64,000 nt of DNA, from the NCBI GenBank assembly GCA_910586975.1, contig CAJUKX010000009.1, positions 1 through 64,000 of the forward strand, given 5' to 3'. The notes under the pieces were generated by a model, which had not been told where the DNA came from, searched no databases, and worked only from the letters and a program-made list of their open reading frames with translations. Below are positions 34,403 through 43,956 of this stretch, one piece after another (position 1 is the first letter of the stretch; the number at the start of each line of letters is the position of its first letter). Made by a program: the position numbers and the translations under genes. Source of the stretch: an uncultured Muribaculaceae bacterium (GTDB lineage Bacteria; Bacteroidota; Bacteroidia; Bacteroidales; Muribaculaceae).

Positions 34403-35461
34403 ATGAACGTACAGAATCCAACAGACGCATCTATAATACTGACCTATCGCTGCCCGATGAGATGCCAGATGTGCAATATCTGGCAAAATCCGACCAATCC
34501 AAAGGAGGAACTCAAAGCATCGGACCTGCGCAGTCTACCCAAACTGAAATTCATAAATCTAACCGGCGGCGAGCCTTTCGTACGCGAGGATATTGAAGAA
34601 ATAGTTGAGGAGTGCTATCGCCATACCGACCGAATAGTTATTTCCACTTCCGGTTATTTTGAAGACCGTGTGATTGCTTTGGCCGAAAAATTCCCCAATA
34701 TCGGCATACGCATTTCAATAGAAGGTCTCAGCCAGAAGAATGACGAACTGCGCGGACGACAGGGCGGATTCGACCGCGGATTGCGCACACTGCTCACTCT
34801 CAAGCGCATGGGTGTGAAAGACATAGGATTCGGCTGCACGGTATCCAACCATAACTCCAAGGACATGCTTGCTTTGTATAAGCTGTCGCTTGAACTCGGG
34901 CTTGAATTTGCAACCGCAGCCTTTCACAACTCATACTACTTCCATAAGGACGATAATCATATTACAAACACACAGGAAGTATGCTCTGACTTCGAGCAAC
35001 TTATAGAATGGCAATTGGCCGAGAACAGCCCGAAATCCTGGTTCAGAGCCTTCTTCAATATGGGTCTGATAAACTACATAGAGGGTGGCCGCCGCATGCT
35101 TCCTTGCGAAGCCGGCTCGGCCAACTTCTTCATAGATCCATGGGGTGAAGTATTCCCCTGCAATGGCATGGAAAGCCATTTATGGAAGGAATCAATGGGA
35201 AATATCCATAATGATGATTTCATGACCATCTGGAATTCGCCCCAAGCCGAAAAGGTTCGTGCCATGGTGCGCAAATGTCCCAAAAACTGCTGGATGGTGG
35301 GCACAGCTTCACCTGTGATGCACAAATATATAAAACATCCCTTAAAATGGGCGTTGAAAAACAAACTGCGCTCGTTAAGGGGACTTAAACCCTGTCTCGA
35401 CAAGACTTGGTATGATGTAGGCCAGGATCCACAACAAGGAGTTATGCCCAAGAAATCATGA
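34403..35461 (+). CDS. Radical SAM/SPASM protein in the polysaccharide locus
   Basis: A 352-residue radical S-adenosylmethionine enzyme. The CxxxCxxC cluster (Cys17, Cys21, Cys24 in RCPMRCQMCNIW) binds the 4Fe-4S, and NLTGGEPFVREDI follows. The C-terminus has a SPASM-type set of cysteines (LPCEAGSANFF, FPCNG, then CPKNCW). The substrate is not known; SPASM enzymes often modify peptides, but some act on sugars or lipids. It overlaps the next glycosyltransferase by 4 bp, so both probably work in one pathway. Confidence 0.88.
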   Translation: MNVQNPTDASIILTYRCPMRCQMCNIWQNPTNPKEELKASDLRSLPKLKFINLTGGEPFVREDIEEIVEECYRHTDRIVISTSGYFEDRVIALAEKFPNIGIRISIEGLSQKNDELRGRQGGFDRGLRTLLTLKRMGVKDIGFGCTVSNHNSKDMLALYKLSLELGLEFATAAFHNSYYFHKDDNHITNTQEVCSDFEQLIEWQLAENSPKSWFRAFFNMGLINYIEGGRRMLPCEAGSANFFIDPWGEVFPCNGMESHLWKESMGNIHNDDFMTIWNSPQAEKVRAMVRKCPKNCWMVGTASPVMHKYIKHPLKWALKNKLRSLRGLKPCLDKTWYDVGQDPQQGVMPKKS

Positions 35462-36552
35462 AGATAGTTGTAATAGGGACACGCGGTATTCCGGGAATTC
35501 TCGGCGGTGTGGAAACACATTGCGAGGAGTTATATCCACGCATTGCTGCTTCCGGTCACGATGTGACCATAATCAGGCGTACCCCTTACATCGCTGAAAA
35601 CAACCACATTCGGGAGTACAAGGGTGTGAAACTGATTGACGTATACGCCCCGCGACGCAAAAGTATCGAAGCCATCACCCACACCTTTCTCGCTATATTG
35701 CAAGCCCGGAAGCTGCATCCCGACGTACTTCATGTACATGCAATAGGTCCGGCATTACTGGTGCCCTTGGCGCGGTTGTTGGGCATGCGCGTGGTAATGA
35801 CAAATCATGGACCTGACTACGACCGTGAGAAATGGGGATTTTTAGCCAAAACCGTTCTAAAAGCCGGAGAATGGTCAGGTTCTCATTTTTCAAACCGCGT
35901 GATAGTGATTTCAAACACTATAGCCGACATCCTGAAAAACAAGTATGGCCGCAAAGATACCGAACTGATATTCAACGGTGTCAACATACCAGACAAACCA
36001 TTGTCGCGCCAATGGCTCAGCAAATGGGGCATAGACGACAAAGCATACATAATGGCCATGGGCCGTTTTGTGAAAGAAAAAGGATTTCACACATTGATTG
36101 AAGCTTTCAAGCGATCGGGACTTTCAGCAACTCACAGGCTTGTTATAGCCGGTGACAGCGACCATGAAGACGCTTACTCACAGAGCTTGAAAAAACTTGC
36201 GGCAGACGAGAACGTTGTGCTTACCGGTTTCATCAAAGGTGAGCCACTGGCCCAGCTCCTTACCAACGCATCGCTTTTTGTAATTCCATCATCACACGAG
36301 GGTCTGCCCATTGCATTACTTGAAGCAATGAGCTACAACATCGACGTGCTTGCAAGCGACATACCTGCCAACAGAATTGCACAACTTGACAGCAAGAGCG
36401 ACTTTTTCCATACCGGAGATACCAATGACTTGGCCAAGGCATTGAAGCGTAAAGTGAGCGAGGGTTGCCACAGGCGTGCGTATGACCTTGGTCCGTACAA
36501 CTGGGATGAAATTGCCGCACAGACTATAGGCGTCTATAAATCAGTATTGTAA
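35458..36552 (+). CDS. GT4 family glycosyltransferase
   Basis: A 364-residue GT-B enzyme. It starts VVIGTRGIPGILGGVETHCEE, close to the rhamnosyl- or mannosyltransferase subgroup, with MGRFVKEKGFHTLIEA and VIPSSHEGLPIALLEAMS at the donor site. The gene is coupled to the radical SAM gene. Its 3' end overlaps the convergent HD-domain gene by 19 bp. Confidence 0.92.
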   Translation: MKIVVIGTRGIPGILGGVETHCEELYPRIAASGHDVTIIRRTPYIAENNHIREYKGVKLIDVYAPRRKSIEAITHTFLAILQARKLHPDVLHVHAIGPALLVPLARLLGMRVVMTNHGPDYDREKWGFLAKTVLKAGEWSGSHFSNRVIVISNTIADILKNKYGRKDTELIFNGVNIPDKPLSRQWLSKWGIDDKAYIMAMGRFVKEKGFHTLIEAFKRSGLSATHRLVIAGDSDHEDAYSQSLKKLAADENVVLTGFIKGEPLAQLLTNASLFVIPSSHEGLPIALLEAMSYNIDVLASDIPANRIAQLDSKSDFFHTGDTNDLAKALKRKVSEGCHRRAYDLGPYNWDEIAAQTIGVYKSVL

Positions 36553-37091
36553 GCGCCAAATTCATCATGCAGCTTCTCAAACCGCTCGGCAGTTGATTGT
36601 GAATGTCGCGCCATTGATGCACGCACCCTTTCGAGTGATTTGCGCTTCATATCGCCGCTCTTACTGTAAAATTTATCAGCATAGCATATCAAGCGTTCAA
36701 GCAAAGTCTCAGGCATGAGAACGCGGTCGAGTGGCAAGGGCAGATTCATGTCCTCGATATCTTTATGCGTTATTCCGGCACCTGTATGGCGTTCGGCCAC
36801 ACGTGCCACCCATTCAGGAAATCCCTCTTTTCTGAGCAAATCGGCTCCGAGAATGCCATGCCGCAGATATGGTTCAGTGCCATGGCAGTCAATACCGGGA
36901 GCATCGGTAAGAAAAATACCAATGTCGTGCAGCATGGCGGCCTCGTACACTTGCTTGTCGTCAAGTCCAAGTTCAAGAGCATCGTTTATACTCACTGCCA
37001 ATTCAGCAACCGACTCTGAATGTCGTTGGAGAATGTCTCTTACTCTTGAATTTTCGGGATAATATTTATCGTAAAGTTCCTGATATCTCAT
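36534..37091 (-). CDS. HD-domain phosphohydrolase
   Basis: A 185-residue HD-superfamily protein (MRYQELYDKYYPENSRVRD start). LHDIGIFLTD carries the HD pair, RHGILGADLL follows, and RHTGAGITHKDI supplies the next His. Bacteroidetes members are uncharacterised; nucleotide phosphohydrolase activity is a reasonable guess. The ATG at 37091 matches family starts. Confidence 0.88.
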   Translation of the reverse strand: MRYQELYDKYYPENSRVRDILQRHSESVAELAVSINDALELGLDDKQVYEAAMLHDIGIFLTDAPGIDCHGTEPYLRHGILGADLLRKEGFPEWVARVAERHTGAGITHKDIEDMNLPLPLDRVLMPETLLERLICYADKFYSKSGDMKRKSLERVRASMARHSQSTAERFEKLHDEFGAYNTDL

Positions 37092-37155
37092 AATTATACA
37101 AAGGGGAGGTAAACGCATATCAATCCGCTTACCTCCCAATACTTTAAAGTTAAGA

Positions 37156-38181
37156 TTATTCTACGATTGTATTCCAACCGTGTTCGTCGGGATATTCGCC
37201 GAGACGAATAGCACTGAGACGTTCGTAGAGAGTGGTTGAAATAGGACCGGGCTTACGATCAGGGGCAATCACATAATCGTGACCGGTATCTTCGTCGTGA
37301 ATTGTACCCACGGGCGAGATAACAGCAGCTGTACCGCATGCACCGGCTTCGGTAGCTTTTTCGAGCTCGTCAACAGTCACATGACGTTCTTCAACGGTTA
37401 TACCCATGTCCTCGCACAACTGCATCAGTGAGCGGTTGGTAATTGAAGGCAGGATAGAATCGCTCTTTGGTGTTACATACTTGCCGTCGATGATTGCGAA
37501 GAAATTGGCAGGACCGCATTCATCAAGGTATTTCTTTTCTTTGGGATCAAGATAGAGAACGGCCGAATAACCTTTTTCGTGAGCATGGTCGCCGGCTACA
37601 AGAGAAGCTGCATAGTTTCCACCGATCTTAAAACGGCCTGTGCCGCGGGGAGCCACGCGGTCATACTGACGCATAATGCAGATGTCGGTGCATCCGAAAC
37701 CTGTCTTGAAGTAAGGTCCTACGGGTGTAACCATGATGATGAAGAGGTACTCAGTGGCAGCGCGCACACCGATTGAGGGTGAGATACCGATCTCAAGAGG
37801 ACGTATGTAGAGAGAAGCACCCGAACCGTATGGAGGGATGAAACGCTCGTTAAGCTTAACGACCTTGATAACCATTTCGCGGAAAAGGTCGACCGGTATA
37901 GGCTCCATGAGGATACCTTCGGCAGACGAACGCATACGTTCTGCGTTATCATCAAGACGGAAAATTCTGATTTTTCCATCTTTACCTCTGAAAGCTTTTA
38001 GGCCTTCAAAGATTTCCTGGCCGTAGTGCAGGGTAGTAGCAGCCATGTGCATCTCAATCTTGTCAGACTGGCTTACTTCTATTTCGCCCCACTTACCGTC
38101 TTTGAATGTGCAACGCACATTGTAATCTGTAGGATAATAACCGAAGGGAAGGTGTTTCCAATCAATGTCTAATTGTTCCAT
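37156..38181 (-). CDS. ilvE: Branched-chain amino acid aminotransferase
   Basis: A 341-residue fold-IV PLP enzyme for valine, leucine and isoleucine. KAFRGKDGKIRIFRLDDN, then TGRFKIGGNYAASL with the PLP lysine upstream of Tyr, and EAGACGTAAVISPVG at the phosphate site. The length matches the longer bacterial BCAT type II. Upstream a CAACTTTGCG box could be its promoter. Confidence 0.93.
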   Translation of the reverse strand: MEQLDIDWKHLPFGYYPTDYNVRCTFKDGKWGEIEVSQSDKIEMHMAATTLHYGQEIFEGLKAFRGKDGKIRIFRLDDNAERMRSSAEGILMEPIPVDLFREMVIKVVKLNERFIPPYGSGASLYIRPLEIGISPSIGVRAATEYLFIIMVTPVGPYFKTGFGCTDICIMRQYDRVAPRGTGRFKIGGNYAASLVAGDHAHEKGYSAVLYLDPKEKKYLDECGPANFFAIIDGKYVTPKSDSILPSITNRSLMQLCEDMGITVEERHVTVDELEKATEAGACGTAAVISPVGTIHDEDTGHDYVIAPDRKPGPISTTLYERLSAIRLGEYPDEHGWNTIVE

Positions 38182-38296
38182 ATCAGTCAGGTAGTAAAAT
38201 GTGTTAATAACGCAAAGTTGCCTTATTTTTTTTAAATATACAAGTTTTTTGCTAAAAACTTCATCATTTTCTACTATATGTATAATTATTCCGCGA

Positions 38297-39751
38297 TTAC
38301 TTTGCTTGTTTTAGCGTGAAACGGAAAAGCAGACCACCGCCCTCGCGGTTGGTAGCATTGATTGTACCACCCAGAGCCTCAATGGTATTCTGCACTATGC
38401 AAAGGCCAAGACCGGTACCGCCCTTCTTGCGCGAGCGCCCTGAATCTTCTCTGAAGAATCGTTCGAAAAGATGGGGAAGGCTCGTTTCTTTCACGCCTAC
38501 GCCGTTATCGTAGAATGCAAAATGATAGAATTCCTCGTCCTTGTCTGTAAGGATAAGATTACATTCGGTTCCCTTTGAATATGCCACTGCATTCTTCACC
38601 AGGTTACCTATCATGGCCGTCAGCAGCCCTGCGTTACCGATTACCTTACAATACACCGGTATATCGTAGTTAAACTCCATCTTACCCATGATTCCGGAGG
38701 TTTCGAGGTCGCTTACCGTCTGGAACACTACTTCATGGAAGTTTAATGGCTCGGTATTGATCATCTTTGAGCCGAATTCGAGTCTGGTGATGCTCGAAAG
38801 GTCATCCATCAGGGATATCAGGCGATCTACGTGGTCGTTGACCTTGCGAAGGAAATGTGTGCGCGATTCATTATCCATGTCGGGATTCTCGTTTATAGTA
38901 TCAAGATATCCCTTGATCACACCGATAGGAGTTTTCAATTCATGGTTTATATTGTTGGTGAGCTCGCGCTTCATCTGAGCCTTGTCGTTGAGCGCATGCA
39001 GAGCCACCGCATGTTCTCGTTTCAGCTTAAGGATAGATTGGCAACGTTCATTATAAAAGCGCACAATCTGACGGGCTATGTCGCCGAATTCATCGTGTGT
39101 GAAATCGGTTGACGGCACAAATGAGGGGTCGGAGGCCGCACGTTCTGCAAAATCGCTGAGCATGCGCAGATTTCTGCCTATACGTCTTGCCATAAGATAT
39201 GCTATGACTGAAGCTACCACAGCCACCACAAAGAGCAGTATATATATACTTACCGAGACACTCGATGCCTTGAGCACATCGTTGTCGAATGGCAGTATGG
39301 TATATACCGACACTGTCTTATCAGCACTCTGCGACACTTCATAGAAGAAATTGCCTTTCATGCGGATGTCGTACAGATTTCTGTTCGACTCGTCAATATC
39401 GGTAACTACACTCGACTGCTTGGAAGCGTCGATGTAAGGACTTATAGTCTGTCCTATGTGATAAATCAGCTTACCCTTGAAATATATTGAAAGACGTATC
39501 TTATCGTAAAGAGGGTCTTTAAGATAGTGATAGTCTACGAAATCAAGGAACCCACGGGGGTCGATATCCTGATCGTAAGCGTATATGATACGGGAATTGA
39601 TGAGCGAAACCTGCGACCGTATATTGTTGATTTTAAGATCGCGCTCCGATTTGTACATCCATACGCCCAGAACGATTACTATGAGCCATATCAGCAAAAT
39701 CAGAGGGAAGAGGAATCGCCACTGATAACTAATACGTCTCTTTAAAACCAT
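38297..39751 (-). CDS. Two-component sensor histidine kinase
   Basis: A 484-residue membrane kinase. Two membrane helices (about 10-30 and 165-190) flank a periplasmic sensor; a HAMP segment follows, then HisKA with the phosphoacceptor in NHELKTPIGVIKG, and HATPase_c with NLVKNAVAYS, YDNGVGV and GGTGLGLCIV. It overlaps the response regulator gene upstream by 23 bp. The stimulus is unknown. Confidence 0.93.
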   Translation of the reverse strand: MVLKRRISYQWRFLFPLILLIWLIVIVLGVWMYKSERDLKINNIRSQVSLINSRIIYAYDQDIDPRGFLDFVDYHYLKDPLYDKIRLSIYFKGKLIYHIGQTISPYIDASKQSSVVTDIDESNRNLYDIRMKGNFFYEVSQSADKTVSVYTILPFDNDVLKASSVSVSIYILLFVVAVVASVIAYLMARRIGRNLRMLSDFAERAASDPSFVPSTDFTHDEFGDIARQIVRFYNERCQSILKLKREHAVALHALNDKAQMKRELTNNINHELKTPIGVIKGYLDTINENPDMDNESRTHFLRKVNDHVDRLISLMDDLSSITRLEFGSKMINTEPLNFHEVVFQTVSDLETSGIMGKMEFNYDIPVYCKVIGNAGLLTAMIGNLVKNAVAYSKGTECNLILTDKDEEFYHFAFYDNGVGVKETSLPHLFERFFREDSGRSRKKGGTGLGLCIVQNTIEALGGTINATNREGGGLLFRFTLKQAK

Positions 39752-40439
39752 AGCCGAATCCCTGACGAGTCACGATATTGTCGGCGTATTGACCGATTTT
39801 CTTACGCAGACGTGTAATATTGGTGTCAATCGTACGGTTGTTTACCACAATGTCCTCACCCCATACGCTTGAGATGATTTCCTGACGTGAATAAATACGG
39901 TTACGGTGTGTAAGGAAGAATTGCAGTATTTCAAACTCGGTGCGTGTAAGCGACAGGGCTTCGTTGTCAAGTGATGCAAGTTTGGCGTTGCGGTCTATAC
40001 GAAGTGTCTTGTATGTAAGGTCTGTTTCGTATTCTGAATCCTCCTGCGGCTGAACCATATTGTTCTTGATGGCCGTGCGACGGAGCACCGCTCTCACGCG
40101 TGCAAGAACCTCGCTGATTGAGAAAGGCTTTGTAACGTAATCATCGGCTCCGATGTTCAGGCCCATTACTTTTTCATCCTCCTCGTTAAGTGCTGAGCAG
40201 AAGATAATAGGAGTGAATTCGGTGGCAGAAACGTTACGCAGACGTTTGGCAAAATCAAATCCGCTCATGTCGCCCATCATGATGTCGACTATAAAGAGCT
40301 GGTACTTCGACAGATCCATTTCGAGCGCTTCTTCGGCGCTGTATGCTGTGTCTACTTCATAGCCTTCTTTGGTAAGGTTATATTGGAATATGTCGCAAAT
40401 TGATTCTTCGTCATCAATTACAAGGATTCTTTCTCGCAT
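39729..40439 (-). CDS. OmpR-family response regulator
   Basis: A 236-residue regulator. Receiver domain with DDEESICD and the phosphorylated Asp in LFIVDIMMGD, Lys in VTKPFS, then a winged-helix domain (LTRTEFEILQFFLTHRNRIYS; FGYGFKETY end). It precedes the kinase gene in one operon. A minus-strand CTAAATTTG box lies just upstream (about 40450). Confidence 0.93.
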   Translation of the reverse strand: MRERILVIDDEESICDIFQYNLTKEGYEVDTAYSAEEALEMDLSKYQLFIVDIMMGDMSGFDFAKRLRNVSATEFTPIIFCSALNEEDEKVMGLNIGADDYVTKPFSISEVLARVRAVLRRTAIKNNMVQPQEDSEYETDLTYKTLRIDRNAKLASLDNEALSLTRTEFEILQFFLTHRNRIYSRQEIISSVWGEDIVVNNRTIDTNITRLRKKIGQYADNIVTRQGFGYGFKETY

Positions 40440-40645
40440 TGTTCAGTTATTTTTCAAATTTAGAGTCCAAAATTAAGAAAATTTGCAGTCAGTACAAGGT
40501 TAAAATATGTTAATTCGGCAAATATCGCGAACACTCTGCTATCCTGATGCGTTTACAATACACGAAAGCATTATTGCACTGTGTTTTCATGGTAATAGAT
40601 TTAAGGTTAGGACCTGCCTGCTCGTGATGAGTGGAAAGGTTAAAT

Positions 40646-40694
40646 ACACAAGCCGCCGGCTCAGTCATCTTATTTGACAGCTGACGGCTTGTGT
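40646..40694 (-). terminator. Terminator downstream of apbE
   Basis: ACACAAGCCG (40646-40655) pairs with CGGCTTGTGT (40685-40694), just beyond the apbE stop. The loop holds a second partial pairing. The rest of 40440-40640 shows no gene I can support. Confidence 0.65.
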
Positions 40695-40697
40695 TTT

Positions 40698-41654
40698 TCA
40701 TGGAATCATAACTGTTTCTACAGCTGATTTATCTTTAACATATAATATGGCCCTTGTGGCCGGGAATTTTTTTATAAGTGCCGGAGCTGACTCAGGATCT
40801 GAAGCCATAAGAGCTGTTGCAAGTGCGTCGGCCAGAATACACGACGGAGCTATCACCGTAGCACTGAGAACCGGAGTCTGCATTGGGTATCCCGTGACAG
40901 GATTTATAGTGTGACCTATCACCGAATCGGCTGTAATAATGCGTTTATTGCGATAGTTGCCCGATGTGGCTACTGCACAATTGCTCAACTGCAATACATC
41001 AGGATTGCCATTCAGGCTGTCGACCGGAGATTCAACCATTATGCGCCATTCCTTACCGTAGGTATTGACACCGCTAAGGCTTACCTCGCCCCCTATCTCA
41101 ACCATATAATCTGTAGAACCGTTGCGTCTTAATGCAGCTGCTACACAATCAACCCCAAATCCTTTGGCTATAGCAGAGAAGTCGAGTTCCATGCCTTCAG
41201 GCATCAGAATTGAATCGCCCGACATACGTATGCGCGACAGTCCCACCTTAGACAAAGCCTCGGATATGCGGCAGGAATCGGGAATCGGTGTTTCGTGGCC
41301 CTTACGTCCAAATCCCCATAAATCAACGAGCGGAGCTACGGTAGGGTCGAACATGCCGCCGGCAGCCGAGTGCACTCGCTTGGCGACAGTCATGACTGCC
41401 TTGAGATACGGCGAGGCAACACATGTTGAACGCGAATTTATCTGCGATACATTTGAAGCCGGGTCAAACATAGACAATGCGAGTTCAACCTTGCGCATTT
41501 CTGCCACGATGGAGTCTGAGAGGTCGCGATTGCTCTTATATACAATGTGATAGGTGGTGCCCCACACCACCCCTTCAGCTTTTTTATACTCGGGAGCGGA
41601 ACACGAAGCCAGCGCGATTGCTGATATCAAAATTATAAATATCCGAAATTTCAT
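40698..41654 (-). CDS. apbE: FAD:protein FMN transferase, lipoprotein
   Basis: A 318-residue ApbE that attaches FMN to redox proteins such as RnfG/NqrC. Lipobox with Cys18 (IALASC). Motifs: MFDPASNVSQIN, LDFSAIAKGFGVD, VEIGGEVSLSG and TSGNYRNKR followed by GHTINPVTGYP. Its -7 box (ATAACTTTGAAAT on the minus strand, 41655-41666) almost touches the ATG. Confidence 0.93.
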   Translation of the reverse strand: MKFRIFIILISAIALASCSAPEYKKAEGVVWGTTYHIVYKSNRDLSDSIVAEMRKVELALSMFDPASNVSQINSRSTCVASPYLKAVMTVAKRVHSAAGGMFDPTVAPLVDLWGFGRKGHETPIPDSCRISEALSKVGLSRIRMSGDSILMPEGMELDFSAIAKGFGVDCVAAALRRNGSTDYMVEIGGEVSLSGVNTYGKEWRIMVESPVDSLNGNPDVLQLSNCAVATSGNYRNKRIITADSVIGHTINPVTGYPMQTPVLSATVIAPSCILADALATALMASDPESAPALIKKFPATRAILYVKDKSAVETVMIP

Positions 41655-41767
41655 ATTTCAAAGTTATGACTTTTTTCCTAAATAATGCAAAAAAATACAC
41701 TCTTTGGAAAATATTTTGTTTATATTTGTGCAAACAAAGCAACTCTTTAAAATTTATACATAACGAC

Positions 41768-42325
41768 ATGAAACGTTCATATTTATTTCTCGCCACCGGT
41801 TTTGAGGAAGTGGAAGCAATCGCACCCGTTGATGCTCTGCGCCGCGCCGGTATGGAAGTTACTATAGTAGCAATCAACAAGGAACGCCTGGTTACAGGAG
41901 CAAACGGCATAACAGTTGCCGCCGACGAAGTGCTGGCCGGAGTGAACCTTGAAGACGCCGACTGGCTCATCTGCCCGGGCGGTATGCCCGGTGCCACCAA
42001 TCTGCGTGCCAACGAAGTACTGTGCGAAGCTCTTAAAGCGCATTACGAAAAGGGCGGCAGAATAGCAGCAATCTGCGCTTCGCCTGCAGTGGTACTGGCA
42101 ACTCTTGGCATTCTCAAAGGCAAAAAAGCGACAGCATATCCCGGATTTGAGGAACAGCTCAAAGAAGCGGGAGCCACTCATGTGGAAGGCCGCGTGGTAG
42201 TTGACGGCAATATCATCACAGCCAATGGTCCGTCGTCGGCTCTGCCCTTTGCATACGCTATTATAGCCGAAACTCTCGGCGAAGCAAAGGCTGATGAGAT
42301 TGCAACCGGAATGTTATATAAATAA
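41768..42325 (+). CDS. DJ-1/PfpI family protein
   Basis: A 185-residue DJ-1 (ThiJ/YajL-like) protein. Glu in GFEEVEAIAPVDALRRAG, the nucleophile Cys in GGRIAAICASPAVVLA, and the C-terminal GPSSALPFAYAI. Proposed roles include protein or nucleotide deglycase and redox chaperone. A TATATTTGTG box lies about 40 bp upstream. The start at MKRSYLFLATG fits the family. Confidence 0.92.
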   Translation: MKRSYLFLATGFEEVEAIAPVDALRRAGMEVTIVAINKERLVTGANGITVAADEVLAGVNLEDADWLICPGGMPGATNLRANEVLCEALKAHYEKGGRIAAICASPAVVLATLGILKGKKATAYPGFEEQLKEAGATHVEGRVVVDGNIITANGPSSALPFAYAIIAETLGEAKADEIATGMLYK

Positions 42326-42333
42326 CAAGTTAA

Positions 42334-43338
42334 TTAAATAACAATACATTCGTCGGGGTTAAAATCGCGTTTAGCAACAGTCCCGACCACAGCATCCCAC
42401 AACATGGGCGAAAGTCCGGTTGCGGGACGCTTTGTTGTTATGCTGTCTTCTGTAATTATTTCGCCTTTTTTTATGAACCTTGCGGCGACAATACTTTTAC
42501 GGGCAACTGCTATATTGGGTTTCTCTACTTCGGTCACAAACTTTTCCCCCGATCCAAGGCTTATTTCGGTAATCCTTATGGCCTCCACCATGGCCTTAAG
42601 CTCGTCTGGCGACAAAGATGCCTTATGATCCGGTCCGGGCATAGTCTTGTCAAGAGTGAAATGTTTTTCAATAATACGGGCACCAAGAGCGGTGGCGGCT
42701 ACAGGGACGGCTATGCCGAGTGTATGGTCGCTGTACCCTACCGAGTGGCAACCGAGCTTGCGAAGTTCATCCATCGCTCTCAGGTTCACGGCATTGTATG
42801 GAGTAGGATATTGGGTGGTGCAATGCAACAGGTCAATGTTTTCACGACCTATTCCACCCGCTTCGAGTACTTGCACGGCAGCCTCCACCTCGTCAATCGT
42901 AGACATTCCGGTTGAAAGTATCACCTTACCTCCTTTGGCAGCTATTTTGCGCAGATACGGAAGATTAGTGATTTCACCCGACGGAATTTTCCAATAGTCC
43001 ATGTCGAAATCAGCCAAGGTATCTATAGAGTCGAGGTCGAATGGCGTACTCATAAAACCTATACCGAGTTTACTACATTCAGCGGCTATCCTGCGGAAGT
43101 CAGCATCGCTAAGTTCAAGCGCCTTGAGCATGGCTAATTGCGAGTCATCGCCATTGCCACAGTTATTTTTCTGGTATTCAGCTTTCTTGGCCGACGGAGC
43201 CACTAATTTTTCAGCCTTGAAAGTTTGAAATTTAATATAGTCGGCACCGGCCTTGGCCGCTTCATGTACCATATTGATGGCTGTTTCAACAGAACCATTA
43301 TGGTTCACACCGCCTTCTGCAATAACAATAACACTCAT
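42334..43338 (-). CDS. legI: Sialic/legionaminic acid synthase (NeuB/LegI family)
   Basis: A 334-residue nonulosonate synthase condensing a 6-carbon sugar with phosphoenolpyruvate. TIM-barrel motifs IAEGGVNHNGSVE, YIKFQTFKAEKL, GFMSTPFDLDS, KIPSGEITNLP and EKHFTLDKTMPGPDHKAS; a C-terminal SAF antifreeze-like domain (VARKSIVAARFIKKGEIIT). Its neighbour legB favours a legionaminate-type product over sialic acid. It overlaps the next gene upstream by 4 bp. Confidence 0.85.
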   Translation of the reverse strand: MSVIVIAEGGVNHNGSVETAINMVHEAAKAGADYIKFQTFKAEKLVAPSAKKAEYQKNNCGNGDDSQLAMLKALELSDADFRRIAAECSKLGIGFMSTPFDLDSIDTLADFDMDYWKIPSGEITNLPYLRKIAAKGGKVILSTGMSTIDEVEAAVQVLEAGGIGRENIDLLHCTTQYPTPYNAVNLRAMDELRKLGCHSVGYSDHTLGIAVPVAATALGARIIEKHFTLDKTMPGPDHKASLSPDELKAMVEAIRITEISLGSGEKFVTEVEKPNIAVARKSIVAARFIKKGEIITEDSITTKRPATGLSPMLWDAVVGTVAKRDFNPDECIVI

Positions 43339-43955
43339 TTTACTGATTTTTTGGCCGGAACACCGATATACACGCCCGGCTCATCTATATTATCCACAAC
43401 TGCCGCACCCATTCCTATGACCACATTATCAGCAATACGAGTGCCGGGACGGATTGAGCAGTTGGCTCCTATATATACATTATTTCCGATTGTCACACCT
43501 CCACAAATCACCGCACCGGGACCTATGAACACATTATCGCCCAGCGTACAATCATGCTCCACTATGCAGCCTGTATTCAATACACAGTGCCTGCCTGTTT
43601 TTGAAGAAACATTCACCACTACCCTGTGCATCACTACCGTACCGGCACCAAGCTGAGCATCTCCGGCAAGGAGAGCCGTAGGAGCCACTACCGTAGCAAA
43701 TTCAAAGCCTTTATATCGTGCGATAAGCCGGGCACGAGCCTCAAGCGAACAAGCCCTGCCTGCCACAAAGGTGATAAGCAGGCGTTTACCCTCATAACCA
43801 CACGTATTCAGGAATGTATCATCATCACCGAGATATGGTAAATCCAACTCAGATTTAGCGAGGTCTACGTAGCCGTCAATCTCGCAGTCGGACACAGCTC
43901 CACGCACAGATGCGGCATGGCCACCGGCGCCTATGAAAACAATGGGTTTATCCAT
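43335..43955 (-). CDS. NeuD/PglD-type acetyltransferase
   Basis: A 206-residue sugar O- or N-acetyltransferase. N-terminal Rossmann-like PglD domain (IVFIGAGGHAASVRGAV) and a left-handed beta helix of hexapeptide repeats (LGDNVFIGPGAVICGG, IGNNVYIGANCSI). Such enzymes acetylate nonulosonates or their precursors. It sits between legB and legI and probably acts in the same path. Confidence 0.87.
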   Translation of the reverse strand: MDKPIVFIGAGGHAASVRGAVSDCEIDGYVDLAKSELDLPYLGDDDTFLNTCGYEGKRLLITFVAGRACSLEARARLIARYKGFEFATVVAPTALLAGDAQLGAGTVVMHRVVVNVSSKTGRHCVLNTGCIVEHDCTLGDNVFIGPGAVICGGVTIGNNVYIGANCSIRPGTRIADNVVIGMGAAVVDNIDEPGVYIGVPAKKSVK

Positions 43956-43956
43956 C

